Shown: in pieces, positions 43,950 through 56,743 of the stretch
Layout of the letters: every line of letters begins with the position of its first letter
Numbering within the stretch: the first letter of the stretch is position 1
Assembly (NCBI GenBank): GCA_019400425.1
Contig: JAFREE010000020.1
Span: 124,001 to 188,000, forward strand
Direction: 5' to 3'
Length of the DNA: 64,000 nt
Source: Hymenochaete sp. R1
Lineage: Eukaryota; Basidiomycota; Agaricomycetes; Hymenochaetales; Hymenochaetaceae
Program-made: the position numbers and the translations under genes
Notes under the pieces: model-generated
What the model was told of the DNA's origin: nothing
The model's database searches: none
What the model saw: the letters and a program-made list of their open reading frames with translations, nothing else

Positions 43950-44815
43950 GGATAGCAGCCTCGTCTTTGTAGCTTTTCTGGGATTTTGAACCATTAACGG
44001 GTCCTAATTGTTCGAAAGGATTCCGACTACCTTTTCAACTCATTTTTTGCGCAGGCTAATTTTGTATCACAACTTTATAATTATTATTGGATAGCATTTT
44101 TCGGGTTCTTTTCTATCTGACCGATTGGGAGATTATCAGAAAACACACTGGCTCATGCTTAAAGCCAACAGTCATTTCTTGTGGCATGTCGATGAATCAC
44201 CATTTCTCTTTTCATACTTGTAAAGAAAAATAAGATACTGAATCACTTCGTGGGTCGTCTACCCAGTTACTTAAGTCAATTTACATGTACATGTACTATT
44301 AGCACGCCGTCGTTTCGACGTTAAGCGGCCGCCTTAAGGGATAATCAAATTATTAGGAAAAAAAGTCCTACAACGTGAAAGATCACTATTTGACCTCCTG
44401 TGGAGAGTCCTAGGCCTAGGCTACCCTTCTTTTACCCGTCGAAAGAGGTACAGCTTAGATCGACTTCTTTCGTTTCCCATCCGAATCCGGGATTGAGAAG
44501 TGATACTTTGAAGACATATATAGGAGACCAGTCGAGGATTCAAAGACAATTCAAGGTAAACATGAGTAGTCTTGTTTCTTCTTCTTTCAAAAACAGGTGA
44601 AAGAAGTCTGGACAACCCGAAGCAGAGAAACCCGGGGGAAAAGGAGAAGCAGGAAAACAAGATCCAAATGATGATGACATAAGCTAGTTACTTAATACTG
44701 TACCCGGCGAACTCCGAACGTCTTTCTGCGCGCTGTGACCGTCAACAACGTCGACTCGACATTCCTCAAAGTCGCTCATTCCCATATCTCCCCTCACTCT
44801 CTTCCCCGACTTACT
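43950..44815. other. Intergenic region, no gene seen
   Basis: 866 bp including the 3' UTR of the small secreted protein gene and the ATP3 promoter. AT-rich in the first half. Short frames have no support. Confidence 0.5.
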
Positions 44816-46008
44816 ATGCTGGCCAGACAGTCGGTCGCTCTCGGGCGTGTAGCCGCTCAGCGGAGCCCTCTCACTGCTCCGGCTGGTGCTCGCAACATGG
44901 CGACGCTCCGTGAACTTGAACTGCGCCTCAAGTCCGTCCGCAACATCGAGAAAATCACCAAGGTCTCTCCCACTTGCGATCTCTTGCCGTTACTGGCGTG
45001 TTGATGTGCTTTTATACCACAGTCGATGAAAATGATTGCTTCAACGAAGCTGGCAAAAGCTCAGCGTGCCATGCAGGCGGGTCAGCAGTACGGTGAAGCC
45101 AATACCGGTACGTTCAAGCGAACACATTTTTTCAACCCAAATTGTGTTCACATGAATATTTTTCCGGCATTGTCTGTGTTTCTTAGAGGTGTTCAAAAAT
45201 TCCGAAAGCGAAGAGGCACCTAAGCGCAAGCTGTTCCTCATCATCTCGTCCGACAAGGGTCTGTGCGGCGGTATTCACTCATCCGTGACGAAGGCAACTC
45301 GCAGGGCGTTCAAAGAGGGCGAAGCTGAAGCTGACTCTCCTATCATGGTCATCGGTGACAAGTCAAAAGCCCAGATTTCTCGCGCGCTTGGTGGAAACCT
45401 TGTCCTCACGTTCAATCAAATTGGACGTGACGTGCCCACTTTTGCGGATGCTGCTAGCGTTGCGGATTTGATCACCAAATCCGGTGTCGAGTACGATATC
45501 GTCAACATTGTGTATAACAAGTTCGTGTCGGCTATCTCGTACGAACCGGCTACTATGACGGTAGTGAATGACCAGGGCTTGAAAGAGTCTCGTAAGTGAA
45601 AAGTCTTCTGAACTTCGTGGGATGAATCTGAAGCGAGATTCTGCAGCTGGTTTCAAGGCATATGAAATGGAGGATGACGTGACGAAGGACCTCGCTGAAT
45701 TCGCCCTGGCTAACGCCATTTTCTCCGCTCTGGTAGAGAGCCATGCTTGTGAAATCAGTTCCCGGTACGTATCTCCAAGCAAATGGTCCGCAAGCTCTGA
45801 GTCCAGTTTTCAGCCGTAATGCTATGGACAATGCGTCAAAGAACGCTGGGGAGATGATCAATTCTTTGACGTTACAGTACAACCGTGGTCGCCAAGCAGC
45901 CATTACGAACGAGCTTGTCGACATCATTACTGGTACGTCATGTAGTTGTGAGTATCGTTATGAAATACTTGCTCACCTACGTGTAACGCAGGTGCAAGTG
46001 CATTGTAG
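44816..46008 (+). CDS. ATP3: Mitochondrial ATP synthase subunit gamma
   Basis: Exons: 44816..44962, 45023..45107, 45187..45591, 45647..45764, 45814..45932, 45992..46008, about 296 aa. The basic N-terminus ([16 protein letters not shown]) is a mitochondrial presequence. [22 protein letters not shown] and [17 protein letters not shown] form the N-terminal helix of the central stalk. [12 protein letters not shown] is the conserved Rossmann-like segment. The C-terminal helix has [15 protein letters not shown] and [22 protein letters not shown], which ends the protein in a 17-nt last exon. Gamma is the rotating shaft of F1 that couples proton flow to ATP synthesis in the matrix. Confidence 0.96.
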
Positions 46009-46574
46009 ATGGAGTGCGTTTTGGGGAGGAGGGTAGTTTATTACGTAGACTACTATAAATCAATAGCATCTTTTCCTATGATGTGAATCTGGTGTTCCAC
46101 AAAGCCAGAGTGGTGTGGTGCTCCAAGTCTCTCTTGTCTTGTCTTGTGTTGCCTACCAAGGGCAAAATCCAATCCTCTTGGCTAGATGTAAGAAATGTCG
46201 GTTTTCATGAATTTTTGAGTCGAACACTCTTGTTGGGTTAAGCAGCCGTGGGAACCGGATGAGCGTGCCTGTGGATGCAGGCTATCGTCTCTGGCACTCC
46301 ACCAGCCTTGGTTTCCTTCCACATTCTCCTACCTCGCCCTTACGCTTCTGAGTGTCATAGCGATTCTTGCTACGTGTCAACAGGCGCAGTGAGACCGAAG
46401 GTGCTTGGGTTTCGTTGATATTCACCTCCCGCTGGTATCTATTTTGGTTTGGTTCTCACCGACCACGGTCAGGTGCCTGAAGCGTGCTGTTCGTGGTCAA
46501 AGTCGAGGCCGAAGCTGTACCACGAGCGCCGTGAATAGGGTCTGATCAGGAATCCACGCAGTTACTGTGTGAGG
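46009..46574. other. ATP3-LDB17 intergenic region with a stem-loop candidate
   Basis: 566 bp. A perfect 7-bp inverted repeat GACCACG (46461-46467) / CGTGGTC (46492-46498) with inner pairing possible could form a hairpin on the plus strand. No tRNA- or snRNA-like hallmark was confirmed. It must contain the LDB17 promoter and leader. Confidence 0.4.
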
Positions 46575-49155
46575 ATGGATGATTTTGGGATTGTGTATAT
46601 TATAGAGAATGCTCAACAGTTTTGGTCTGGTGCGTCCTGTCGGCTACTTGACACAGTGGTGTGCCTTGTATCTCACTGTTTTTTTTTTGCATGCGTGATA
46701 GAGTTGGAGGACATCCTCAGGATGCCAAAGAATGCCAGCCTTGGGCAACTAGATACCACTCTAGCACGTTTTGTATCATTTTGTACAACTTATCATGGTG
46801 AGCTTTGCCTTTTGTGTGTTTGAGAGTGCCTCGAATGTCTGACGGGCAGTGGATATGCCATTTCCTTCTTTACTCTCAAGAATCATATCTCCAAACTCCT
46901 GTACAGCTAGAGCATGCATGCTCGCTTCTTCTCCAATCCGAGCTCTTTGACTTTCACTCAGCAAGAATGCGCGAAAGGCTCCTGGAAGAAGCTGAGAAGG
47001 TAGCTACTCTATGCTCCATTCTGCATTTTGGAGGTGAAATATTGAATATCTCACCATCAATGTTCAGACAACAGACCCTCACGCACAGTTGATTTTATAC
47101 CAAATCCTCCTACAGTACGGCCGCATGCACGCTTCGTTCCTGCGCTCCCACAAGAAATGGCAGCCGTTACTTCCGCTCTTGATGGATCATGTGTTTGTCG
47201 ACTTTGATCCTGAAATGGAAGATCTCGTCACGAGCGCGAGCTGGACGAAGGCACTCCCTGTACCAGTCGAGGCCAACCTGCGGATTCTGAGCGTTCAAAT
47301 CCTTTACGAAGTGTGTAGAGTGCAGAAGTTCTGTGTGGCGGACTTACGTGAGTAAACACGCACTCGAAATTCATCTTCTCTGTCGCTAATTCTTCTCTGT
47401 TCTTGAAATAGGTATATTTGATGATGTCTTCATCGACCATTTGTTTGACTTGGTCGAGCAAACTCGTCACATGCAAGACGAAAGTTTGAACTATTCACTT
47501 ATAAAATTGATTGTGAGTCTGCAACTTAACAATACTGGCAATTCTAATCTTTGAAGTAATAGGTGGCTTTAAATGAACAGTTTATGGTGGCGACCGTCTC
47601 ACCATCGCCGGTTAACGCTGCTGGAGCGCAGAGCTCAAAGCAAGCAGTCGCAGACGGTCAGAATAGGGTACTGCAGGTTCTCGTGAGACGGTTAAATTCG
47701 ACTAAGACTTTTGGAGAGAATATGATCTTCATGTTGAACCGTGCGGGTGAGTATCATTTACCAGGGGAAAATGATGGAAGCTCACGCATTTACTAGGCCG
47801 ATCGCCCGAAGACCTTTGTATGCAACTCCTCATCTTGAAAATATTGTATCTACTTTTCACAACAAAAGGTACATCGGAATACTTTTATACCAACGACCTT
47901 CGGGTTTTGGTCGATGTTTTCCTTCGTGAACTTGTCGATCTTGACGAAGATAGTGAATCGGTAGGTAGTTTTCCCCCCATAGCAGTCTCCCTCTTACGGT
48001 TCGCAGTTAAAACACACGTACCTCCGTGTTTTGCATCCTTTGCTAACGCGGACCCAACTTCGAACGGTACCTTACAAGCGACCACATATAGTCCGGACTC
48101 TCGAGTCCCTCGTAAGCCATTCCAGCATCCGTGACATTAACTCGACGACCAAGCGACTGGTGGAACGTTGTCTATCTGGCGATTGGTGTGTCCAACTCCG
48201 ACGTACAGACTCCCCCGGCTCGGAATCCAGCGTTTTTGCCGCGCTGCAGTGCCGAGTGGATAGCCCAGGCATAAACAGCACTGCTTCTACTTCCAAAACT
48301 GACCACATCTCATCAATTTCTCCTGATTCTTTCCCCGAACCGAAAACCAGGGAACGTTCGCACTCGCACACACTCAAATCGAGCAGAAGCGTCGGGAACA
48401 TTCGACGGACAGCTCAGAGTAATAACGGCGGCGGAAAGTCCAATGGGCATACAGCTGGTGGATATGGGACACATCAAGAGTCAGAAAGTATGGTTGACCT
48501 TCAGCAACTTGGCGACGCTCTTCCTTCTACTTCCATGCGTGTTTCCCCTCCGCCTCCTACACTTTCATCAACTACAAGAAATCCAATCCGTGCTGCGACC
48601 TTTCCAGAGTCATTGCCGAATTCTGCCTCGTCGCTTGACCAACTTGCAGAAGCAACAACTCCGGTAGTCGATGGTTCTTCGAAACGTTTTCAGTATATGA
48701 GTGGCGACTCGACCTCCTTAGGGCATGTCGTCGATAGTATTGTTGCGCCCTCTCCTCTCCGGCATCCTCATGCTTCCTCTCGACCTCAGTCACATACATA
48801 CACCCCATCTCCTTCACACTCGTCAAGCTCCGGATCCGGATCCGGTTCATATTCCGACCGGGAACCCTCTCACAACATCCATGCCCACTCCCATGGTCAT
48901 AGCTATGCCAACGATTGTGATCACTCCAAATCACATGCCTTACCTACGAAGTCGACAAACGCAGGGAAGGGACGCAGAGCAGCCCCTTCTCCACCTCAAC
49001 GGCGACGGAAGCCACCCGCGATACCTGTCGCACATTCTGCTCATGCAAGCGGGAGGACGGCCGGAGGTGCGACGATGGTGACGATCGCTTCGTCGACACC
49101 TTCACCATCGGTTCCTAGCCCACTGGGGAAGATACATGTCATAGGCCCACGATAA
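46575..49155 (+). CDS. LDB17: Ldb17/SPIN90/Dip1-type Arp2/3 activator
   Basis: Exons: 46575..46629, 46702..46797, 46881..46999, 47068..47347, 47412..47512, 47563..47746, 47797..47960, 48007..49155, 715 aa. The start [17 protein letters not shown] leads straight into the family's N-terminal helices. Helical repeats follow ([49 protein letters not shown]). The signature block [20 protein letters not shown] joins across a splice to [17 protein letters not shown], the conserved SPIN90/Ldb17 leucine-rich domain. The C-terminal 330 residues are Ser/Pro/His-rich and disordered, with PxxP-like segments ([14 protein letters not shown]) that could bind SH3 domains. The family activates Arp2/3 to make the first linear actin filaments at endocytic patches. 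Likely cortical. Confidence 0.92.
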
Positions 49156-50071
49156 CTCGCTTTCGCTTGCTCGAAGAAGACTTGGGGGCTGCGATTGAGT
49201 GTCATTTATCGGTTGACATGGAGCTCTTTTGAGGTATTGATTTTCAATCATTCGCAGGACGGTTGCACATTGGATAATCATTTACGACTTTTATAACAAT
49301 CATTTAATCAACATCGCATGCCTTTCAGAGTTTCATGCTAATTTCTCAGACCACTAATGCGCGAAGCAGTAAGAAATGTGGAAAGACAACAAGACGGTGT
49401 GTAATTGGGAGGATCGTTCGAAATTCCATGCAGACCATCGATTCTTGGCAAGCGGTACCAGTCAATCTTTGATCTCAAGTCCTTCCACTTGTAACGATGT
49501 CATATCGGAGCTCTTCGCTCTCAGACGCAGTTCGGAGTTTTTGCAATTCGTGAGGATAAAGAGTTAATGGAGCTTTTGGATCTGTGCGACTGGAAGCGCA
49601 ACCATAGAATTGAGTTGACTCGAGGAAGGTGGTGGTGTCATCTGTTTACCGAAAGAAAGTATTCGGAGTACAAAGCCCGCTGACTTTGCCAGATGTTGTT
49701 CAAACATTAATGAAGTTCCAAGAGAGACTGAGAGTTTTCTCCAGTATCGAAAGTGCCTTTGTCCCGACTTCATTTGGAAATTGTCTATTAGCAAAATATG
49801 AGCTTAACGTTTGAAAAAGGTTGTTGGTTACAAGAGGCTGCTCACTCGTGGTTATAGTAGTATAAAAAAAGTGGCTGAGGCTGAGGTTCAGTGAGAATGA
49901 GCTCGGCAGAGGCCGTCTGACGATTGATGATCCCCATCCCTCTTTCCTTTCCTGAACGGGCACAGGGCGCTTCCCGTCCCGTTGAGTCGACCACCAAATT
50001 CCTTTTCCTTTTACCACAACGACAACGTATTTAAACACTTCTTTCGCAGCCACAGGCCCTCAGATCACCCA
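49156..50071. other. Intergenic region, no gene seen
   Basis: 916 bp between LDB17 and DCP1. Contains 3' UTR and the DCP1 promoter. No supported coding region. Confidence 0.5.
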
Positions 50072-52598
50072 ATGGCTCCCAATAGATCAAGGGCATCGTC
50101 GAGCTCGAACGTCCGCACCCAGTCTCCGAACATTCCCAAACAAACACCGAAACGACCGCCTCGAACAAACATACAAGCAGAACTTTCGCCGACGCCGACG
50201 CCCGCCCGTGCGGTGAAAAGACCTGCCGTGCGCTCTGACAAACGCAACCCTTCCACAACTATCACTGCGGAGGATTTGGCGGACCTCATACCCAATAAAG
50301 AGCGCTATTATAATAATCTCCGTATGCTCCGTCGCCGTGACGAGCATATCACCTCCATTTTCGACCAGTTCGCTCACGTTACGGTATATTACTCTGACGA
50401 GAAATTAGAAAGGGCAGGCTACGAAGGAACTCTGTTCTTTTTTGAAAGGTAGGCTACCGTTTGTCTACATCCGAGAAAGTTACGTGACAAGTCATTCTTC
50501 AGAGACGTAGAACCTCTCTATGGATTCTTTATTCTCAACCGCTCTGGCAGGAGCGATTACATACGGTATCTGAGCCATGATGATATCATAGACCCCGTCA
50601 AAGATATCGTATACATCAGCTCGTTGGATACGAGCGTTATGGATGTCATGGGTGATAAAGACAAGACCGCTGGACTGTGGGCGATGCATTTGGACGTACG
50701 AGAGCCTCTCGGAGACATGATGGTCCGAGTTTCGCGATGCCTCCGAGCAAAAGAGCGCTATCCCGATGAATACCGATATGGCCCTGATCGCCCGGCTCCG
50801 CAACAGATTGTGGTCGAGAGCGAAAGGGAGGCCGTTGCGTATGACTTTATGCAAGGATTATCGGAAGACGCCAGACGAAAGGTTCTCATTACTCTGAAAG
50901 CCGACCAGAAACAAAAGGAAGAAGAGGAGCTTGCACAATTTTCAGCTTCGGAAAGCAGCCCCACGAAAGCGACGTCTAACCCATCTCAGCCAAAGGCACT
51001 TGTCTCTATCGCGAATGGACGAACAACAGCGCCCAATGCTTCCTCCGCATCACAGGCGCCCATGTCGGAATTGGATCTTCTGTTTTCAAAGCTTGCCCCC
51101 GCAAGCCGACCTGTGCAAGTGACCCAACCGGACCCAACCCCTCCTCCTACAGTCCAAGAACCTCTCAGCGGTAAATCTCTTCTGGAATCCATGTTTGCTT
51201 CTGTATCGACTCCGTCTCTCCCTACACCTCCCCCAGGACCACAAACTCAGTTACTAGAGAGTAGCGAGGTCATTCGGAAACTCACGTTCGAGCAGCTCGG
51301 CTTGACCACGCCAGCTATCAGTTCAGTACCTCCAGGCATGGAGATCGTTTCCCCGAAGCCAAGCACTGCAGGGATGCCCCAAATCCTTAATACCGATGTC
51401 ATTCACGATATCATGGGTTTGCCACGTCCAGGGAGTCGCAGTACATCCCGGACCTCCATTTCAAGTTCCAACACCGCTAATACGGAGTCCCCGAGTTCGG
51501 CGGGTGCGCGAAAGAAAGATCAAGGGTACGTTGCCGATAGTGGCGGCGAAGATGAAGGAGGACTTTCGGAAGCCTCAATGTCAATAGACAAAGAACTGGC
51601 AGCTTCCAGCGCGGGTACGGTGATCTTGGATAGAATGGCTCCGGGCACGATTCCGCCTTTTTTGTCTTCAAGCTCCAACGGCTCGTTGAAAGGAGACGCA
51701 ACACCGCGCGCACGCGCTGGGCAGCTGAGCCAGCTTGGACTTACTTCACCGCCAGCATCGGCAACGCGCGTTCGACCGAGTACAACGCATAGTGTCTCCG
51801 ACACATTAACCCCAAATCTCGGATCCGGACCACCTCCCACAAGCATGATGCGTCGAGCCGGACAGACGGGCTCACGTACGGTGTCTGCTCCCTCGCAGCC
51901 AATTGCACGCCAATCTCGAGATCAAAGTGCTCCAGCGTTCCAGTCCGGGTCGGATCTTTGGGCTGTGAATGGAGGGTTTGAATCCTCTTCTGGATCTTAC
52001 GGGTTCGTTGCTGGAATCGAAGAAGAGGTGCCGGAGTTGGACTTCAGCGAGATTAGGATGTTGGATGACTCGAAAGCGTTTGCGCCGAAGCCAGGGCCTG
52101 GGCGTGGAATAGGTCAAGGACAAGGGCAGGAAAGAGCGAAGGTGAATGGCATATCGAATAGCGGGAGCGCCAGCAGTACACCGACGAAAATCGGCGGCCC
52201 TGCCAAAGTCAACGGCTCGGCGAGCTCATCATCAAGCACGCAGAACGGCCGCACAACAAAACTGCGCGAGAAAGAAAAGGACAGGAATGAGGTGTCGAAA
52301 TCTCGTCCGGTGGAAGGCGTTGCTGCTACTGTCGTTGAACAGGTCGTTCGACCTGCGGATGTTGTCAATCAGACGATACGGTCTGCCTTGTCGAATACGA
52401 CACTCCTGGGCGGCGACGGTCAGCAGTTGGATAGGAACTCCTTCGTACGAGAGGTGTTGACGCTGATTCACGTAGGTCTTTCTCTGACGCTGAACCAGAT
52501 AAGTGAACTCCAGTCTAACTTTTCTTCCACAGACGGACAAATCGTTCGTGGACAGAATGTACGGATCTTATCAACAAATGCTGTCAGGTGCTACCTGA
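50072..52598 (+). CDS. DCP1: mRNA decapping activator Dcp1 with long disordered extension
   Basis: Exons: 50072..50448, 50503..52471, 52533..52598, 803 aa. A basic, Pro-rich N-terminus precedes the EVH1-type Dcp1 domain (about residues 80-220): NLRMLRRRDEHITSIFDQF, HVTVYY, YEGTLFFFER joined by splicing to DVEPLYGFFILNRS, and GLWAMHLDVREPL. Over 500 residues of Ser/Pro/Gly-rich disordered sequence follow. The last part (REVLTLIHTDKSFVDRMYGS) needs the third exon and resembles the C-terminal helical segment that mediates trimerisation in metazoan DCP1. The extension is much longer than in yeast Dcp1. It should act with Dcp2 in cytoplasmic P-bodies. Confidence 0.93.
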
Positions 52599-54000
52599 GC
52601 CCTCTTCCCCAACAAATCCTTCTTGCCAAATCAGGAGACAAGGACATTCAAAACAAGTAATATTCTTTCCCCCCACCACCACTTTTACCTACCATCGCCG
52701 AGCAATACAGCACAACTCAAAACTATCCTCGTGGCATATTTCCTTGTACTTTGTCGCACAAACAAATCATCGACATATCTATTGATAGAATGTACTTTTC
52801 ATGCTACCATCCTGAGATACATCCACTGCACCACGCCCCTACTCTCACAATCACCCAATTCACGTTTCACCCCAGTGCACCTTTTCAAATCAGAATCAAC
52901 TCGCCATTTGTCATTGTCATCCTCATTGCCATTTGTCATTGTAAGTTGTATCATCATTCATTGTGTTTCTCCGAATTTCACCAATATTTCCGTTCCCTTT
53001 TTTCCGTTGCTGTTTACCAAAACCAAACCCAAAGCAAGGTTTTTGAGGAGTTTGCCTCCGTGTCTTCGCGTTTTCGTTTCTTTGGTAGTTCTGGTTCTGG
53101 TTGTTTTCTGTTCTCGTTCGACACATACCTCCGTGCTTTCTGATCTGCCGCCTTATTCTTATTTCTCCGGGGAAAATGTTCTCATTAAAGTCCTCCCTTG
53201 TGCGTCACTTCTACTCTCTTTCTTTTCTATTCCGCTCTCTTTACTCTGACTGTCCCCTTCACCTTTCTCTTTATCGAATGATTTCGATTCCCCTTCAGCC
53301 TTTGTTCCTTCTTGTCTTTATTATCCTCAACAGCTTTCTTGATCCGCAGGCTCATATCCCCCCCCCCCCCCTTCTCCCCTTCCTTTCCTCGTTATCCTTT
53401 TAATCAGCACCTTCCCTCCCTAAGCTCAATTCGACTCGGATGCTGTCGCGAATGTAGTATATTCTCCATTCGGCCCTAATGACATGGGCCGTTCTCCATC
53501 TCTCCCACCGTATCCTTGTCACGCTTGCCTCCCCCCAAGCACGCTTCGAAAATCCTCCATATGTGCAACTATGTCGAGGCCCTTATTCCCACAATCATGC
53601 TTTTTTGTGTCAGTCAGTCGTTCACCGTTCGCTCTTTCGCTGTCTTCATGAGATCTTTTCACTTAAGACCAACCGCTGTAAACGACCTGCACTTACACTT
53701 GTCCTTGATTTGAGGTCGATTGGTATTATAAAATGGGTTTGCTGAATCTACAATCCGTCTCGTCCTGGCCCAACTAAGTCAGTGTAGGTTTGGACGCGCC
53801 CTGATATATTTCAAGACAGGTCGGCATTCAACGGCATTAGTGAGCATGACTATGTTTGTTCGTGGGATGCAGACGGGGTTTCCTGGTGAAATAGTTTCAT
53901 AGTGGGGCATTTTCATTACACAATACATAGTCGGGTTCTATCTTCCGAATCCTGGTTTCATCACTGAACAACCTCAACCCTTCCCAGCTAAGTCAAGCAT
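52599..54000. other. Convergent intergenic region, pyrimidine-rich, no gene seen
   Basis: 1.4 kb between the DCP1 and DUF2264 3' ends. Very T/C-rich on the plus strand, with a C run of about 10 nt near 53361. Open frames consist of low-complexity Phe/Leu/Ser and are not credible genes. Confidence 0.55.
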
Positions 54001-56134
54001 TCACCGAATCAACCTAGCGATCTCCTCCGGCACTGCGGGCCTCTTCTTCCACTCTTCCCTCCACCCAGTCTCACCTAGAACTCCGGAACCAGGAATCGCA
54101 AACACGCCCGTCACAAACCATGTGTCTTTGTCCTCCTCCGAGCCTGTATTAGCCTCGAGAACGGAGATGAGTGTGGGTAGGACTGCGCGTGCTTCGATGA
54201 GGTTGGAGTTGGCGTCAAGTCGGACGGCAACGCCCTTCCTCTGAGAAGCCACCGTCTGCGAAAGGGTTACGATTCCCGACACACCTGCCTTACTCACCGC
54301 ACGCGCCTCGCCATTCCCTTCGTTCACACCTTCCTTCGCAAGCATGTCTAAAGGTACGGCATCCAACGGCCTTCCGTCCCCTCTCTGCCCGTAAATCGCA
54401 AACCCACCTTCAGCGAGTTTAAGCCTCCTCCCCGTCCGGATACGATGCACCCTTACATGCCACGCCGGTGTCCCCTCATCCGGCTTCGGGGGAACAAGCC
54501 ACGTCTCTACCTCCACGTCTGGCCACGGCCTCCAACTAGACCGCAACCATACCGTCTTTCCGTTCTCGCTCTCCTCGAATCTCGCATCAAGAGCCACCCT
54601 CCTCGTCCTCCACACCTCCCCCATCCCTTCTTCTGCCTCCTGCGTGAGGGACGAAGGGGAGACGTCACAGAACGCGAGGGCGGAGTCGGCTCCTGCTTCG
54701 GGGAGGGTACCGTTGCCCACCGGGACAGAATATCCAAACGCAGATGAATACGCGAACTTGCCGTATTTTGCTGCCGATTGTTTGAGTGCATAAGAGCATC
54801 GTTGGCCTGAGGAAAGGATGAACGTATGTCCTGCAGCGTGCGACGCGATATGCAGCGGTCTCTCCAACTTCGCCGCCTTTGCCTCGTTCAGGATGGACGA
54901 AGGATACGGCGCTTCTTCCGCGCGCCAGAACGGGTGGTCCTCGGGTATCGCGAGCGTAATGAAGCTCTTGCAACACCAGTACGGGCTCCCGGGGCTGTTG
55001 TAGTTCTCGAGCATGTTGTGGTTCGGGTAAGCGAAGCCGAGGGTAAGGGTGTTGTCCGGGTTGAAGGCGCCGGGGTGAGTGTGTGCCCAGTAGCGGATGT
55101 TGCGGAGTTGGAGGCCCTTGATGACGGGCCAGGTGAGAGGGGCGGGGAGTTCGACGTCTGCGAAGGCAAGGGCGCCCCAGAATGAGGACTGGGCGAAACG
55201 GTAACACATGCTACGGCCGAAGGGAATCGCGCGACCTGTACGAACGTTTCTTAGTTTCTGGCCTTTCAAACAATACATGAGATAAACTTGCCTTCTTCAT
55301 CAAAGTAATGCACGAAGTCAAGGGCGAATTTGCGAGCACGTTCGCGATATGCTTCACAACGCTCAGGATCTTCCTCTTGCATGAGCTTTGAATATACGAG
55401 CTGTGCAAATTGTATGGCAAAAGACGAAGAATAGTAGTCGAACTGGCAGACGGTTTCGGGGCCATCGCGCGACCACCCGTCGCCCACGTAGAATGTGTCT
55501 AGGTGATCCATGTCTGCCTTCATCCGCGATGCGTCGAAGCATTTTGAACCGGCACGGTGGAGACCGAGATTAGCAAACACCTAAAGATAAGTAAACTTCA
55601 GTACATGACAGATAGAATGAAGGGGGGGGGGGGGGCGGAGGAGCTACTGACTCTGAACCAGAGCCAATTCGTATTGGGCATTTCCTTGCTATTCATACCG
55701 CCCAGCCAATTCTCGAAGTTACGCTTTGCCTCCTCCGGCAAGGGATCCCATAGGCTCTCCCTCGCCACTGCAATTGCAAACCCGATCGCGCTGCACTCGA
55801 CCATTCTCTGATCCCTATCGCGCATTTCTCCCCAAAACTCTCCATGATTGGGATCCGTACCAGCCGCGAAGCCTTTCAACCAGCGTTCAGTACCGGGGTA
55901 GTCGGAACTTCCTGCAAGAAGGGATGCAAGTCCCCAGATAGGGCGAGAAAACCCCTCTAGTTGCGCTGCAGTCTCATCGTAGTGGGTTGCAGTGTGTCCA
56001 AGATGGATAAGGGCGCCTGCGGGGGATGTATGCGGTGCGAGCGCGTCGAGAAGATTGATGAGGAATTGTTGGAGATCGGAACGGGACTTGATAGGGTTTG
56101 AGGTAAAGGGAGTCTTGTTAGCTAGAGCTGGCAT
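54001..56134 (-). CDS. DUF2264-domain protein (putative carbohydrate-active enzyme)
   Basis: Exons on the minus strand: 55652..56134, 55292..55580, 54001..55235, 668 aa. The second intron has a GC donor (GAAG|GCAAGT) and a normal TACAG acceptor; only this splice restores [19 protein letters not shown]. No signal peptide. The N-terminal alpha-barrel region shows DUF2264 hallmarks: [74 protein letters not shown] and [13 protein letters not shown]. The C-terminal part is beta-rich ([18 protein letters not shown]). The family's toroid-like fold is shared with uronate-acting lyases and hydrolases, so an intracellular or surface role in sugar-acid metabolism is possible. That is inference. Confidence 0.9.
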
Positions 56135-56743
56135 GGCTGTTCCGTGTAAGTTGTAGGTAGATGTAGTGGCAGGCTTTTAAAGAATGATATGGATGAGCTG
56201 GATAGATGCGAGTGACGGGCCGGACGGGCCGAGTTCGGAGGGTCATTTGGACTGAGAGTGGGTTCGAGAAGAGCGCAGAGCTGAGTTGGCAGAATAAAAG
56301 AGCCTGCAGGAGCCTTACAGTATAAGAATACTTAAAAGCACCCTTATACCTTTTCACGGCCAATTTGGAGATGATGGTGGTCGAAAACAAAGGTTTGAGT
56401 AGTGTAGAAAGGCGCGACGCGACGCGTTATTGACGCTTGTTTTGGTTAGCGTCTTCATAGGTAGGCCGCGGGAGTTTCATAGATTTGATCTCATCTTAGC
56501 CGACTTCACCGCCCTTTCAGAAACAAGCACCGCTGGATCACTTTGAATCACGCAGCGAACGTGTAGGCGAGTGATGTAGAATCGACATATCAAGGTGCAA
56601 AAACAAATTAAATACCTCGGCGGTCAGATTAACCCGCCATCTCTTCTCTTCTCTCTCACCGACGCCAACATACAGACACGTTCTGAGGTTCATCGGCTTT
56701 TCTGTCGAGCAGAAGCTGTCTTTCTGAAAACCCGAGACGTACG
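56135..56743. other. Divergent intergenic region between the DUF2264 and PLAC8 genes
   Basis: 609 bp upstream of both starts, with CGACGCGACGCG-type repeats near 56410. No gene seen. Presumably two promoters. Confidence 0.5.

Noticed and set aside
46230..46570. Possible signal recognition particle (7SL) RNA between ATP3 and LDB17
   Set aside because: Several short words (GCGTGCCTGT, ACCTCCCG, GGTCAAAG, GCGCC-GTGAATAG) occur in the same order as in human 7SL. However, the GGAG-loop hairpin of helix 6 and the GNRA/AGCA elements of helix 8 are absent. Chance similarity is more likely; an Infernal search with the fungal SRP model would decide.
52623..53249. 208-codon plus-strand frame after DCP1
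   Set aside because: Starts inside the DCP1 3' region and is Phe/Leu/Ser low-complexity translation of pyrimidine-rich DNA.
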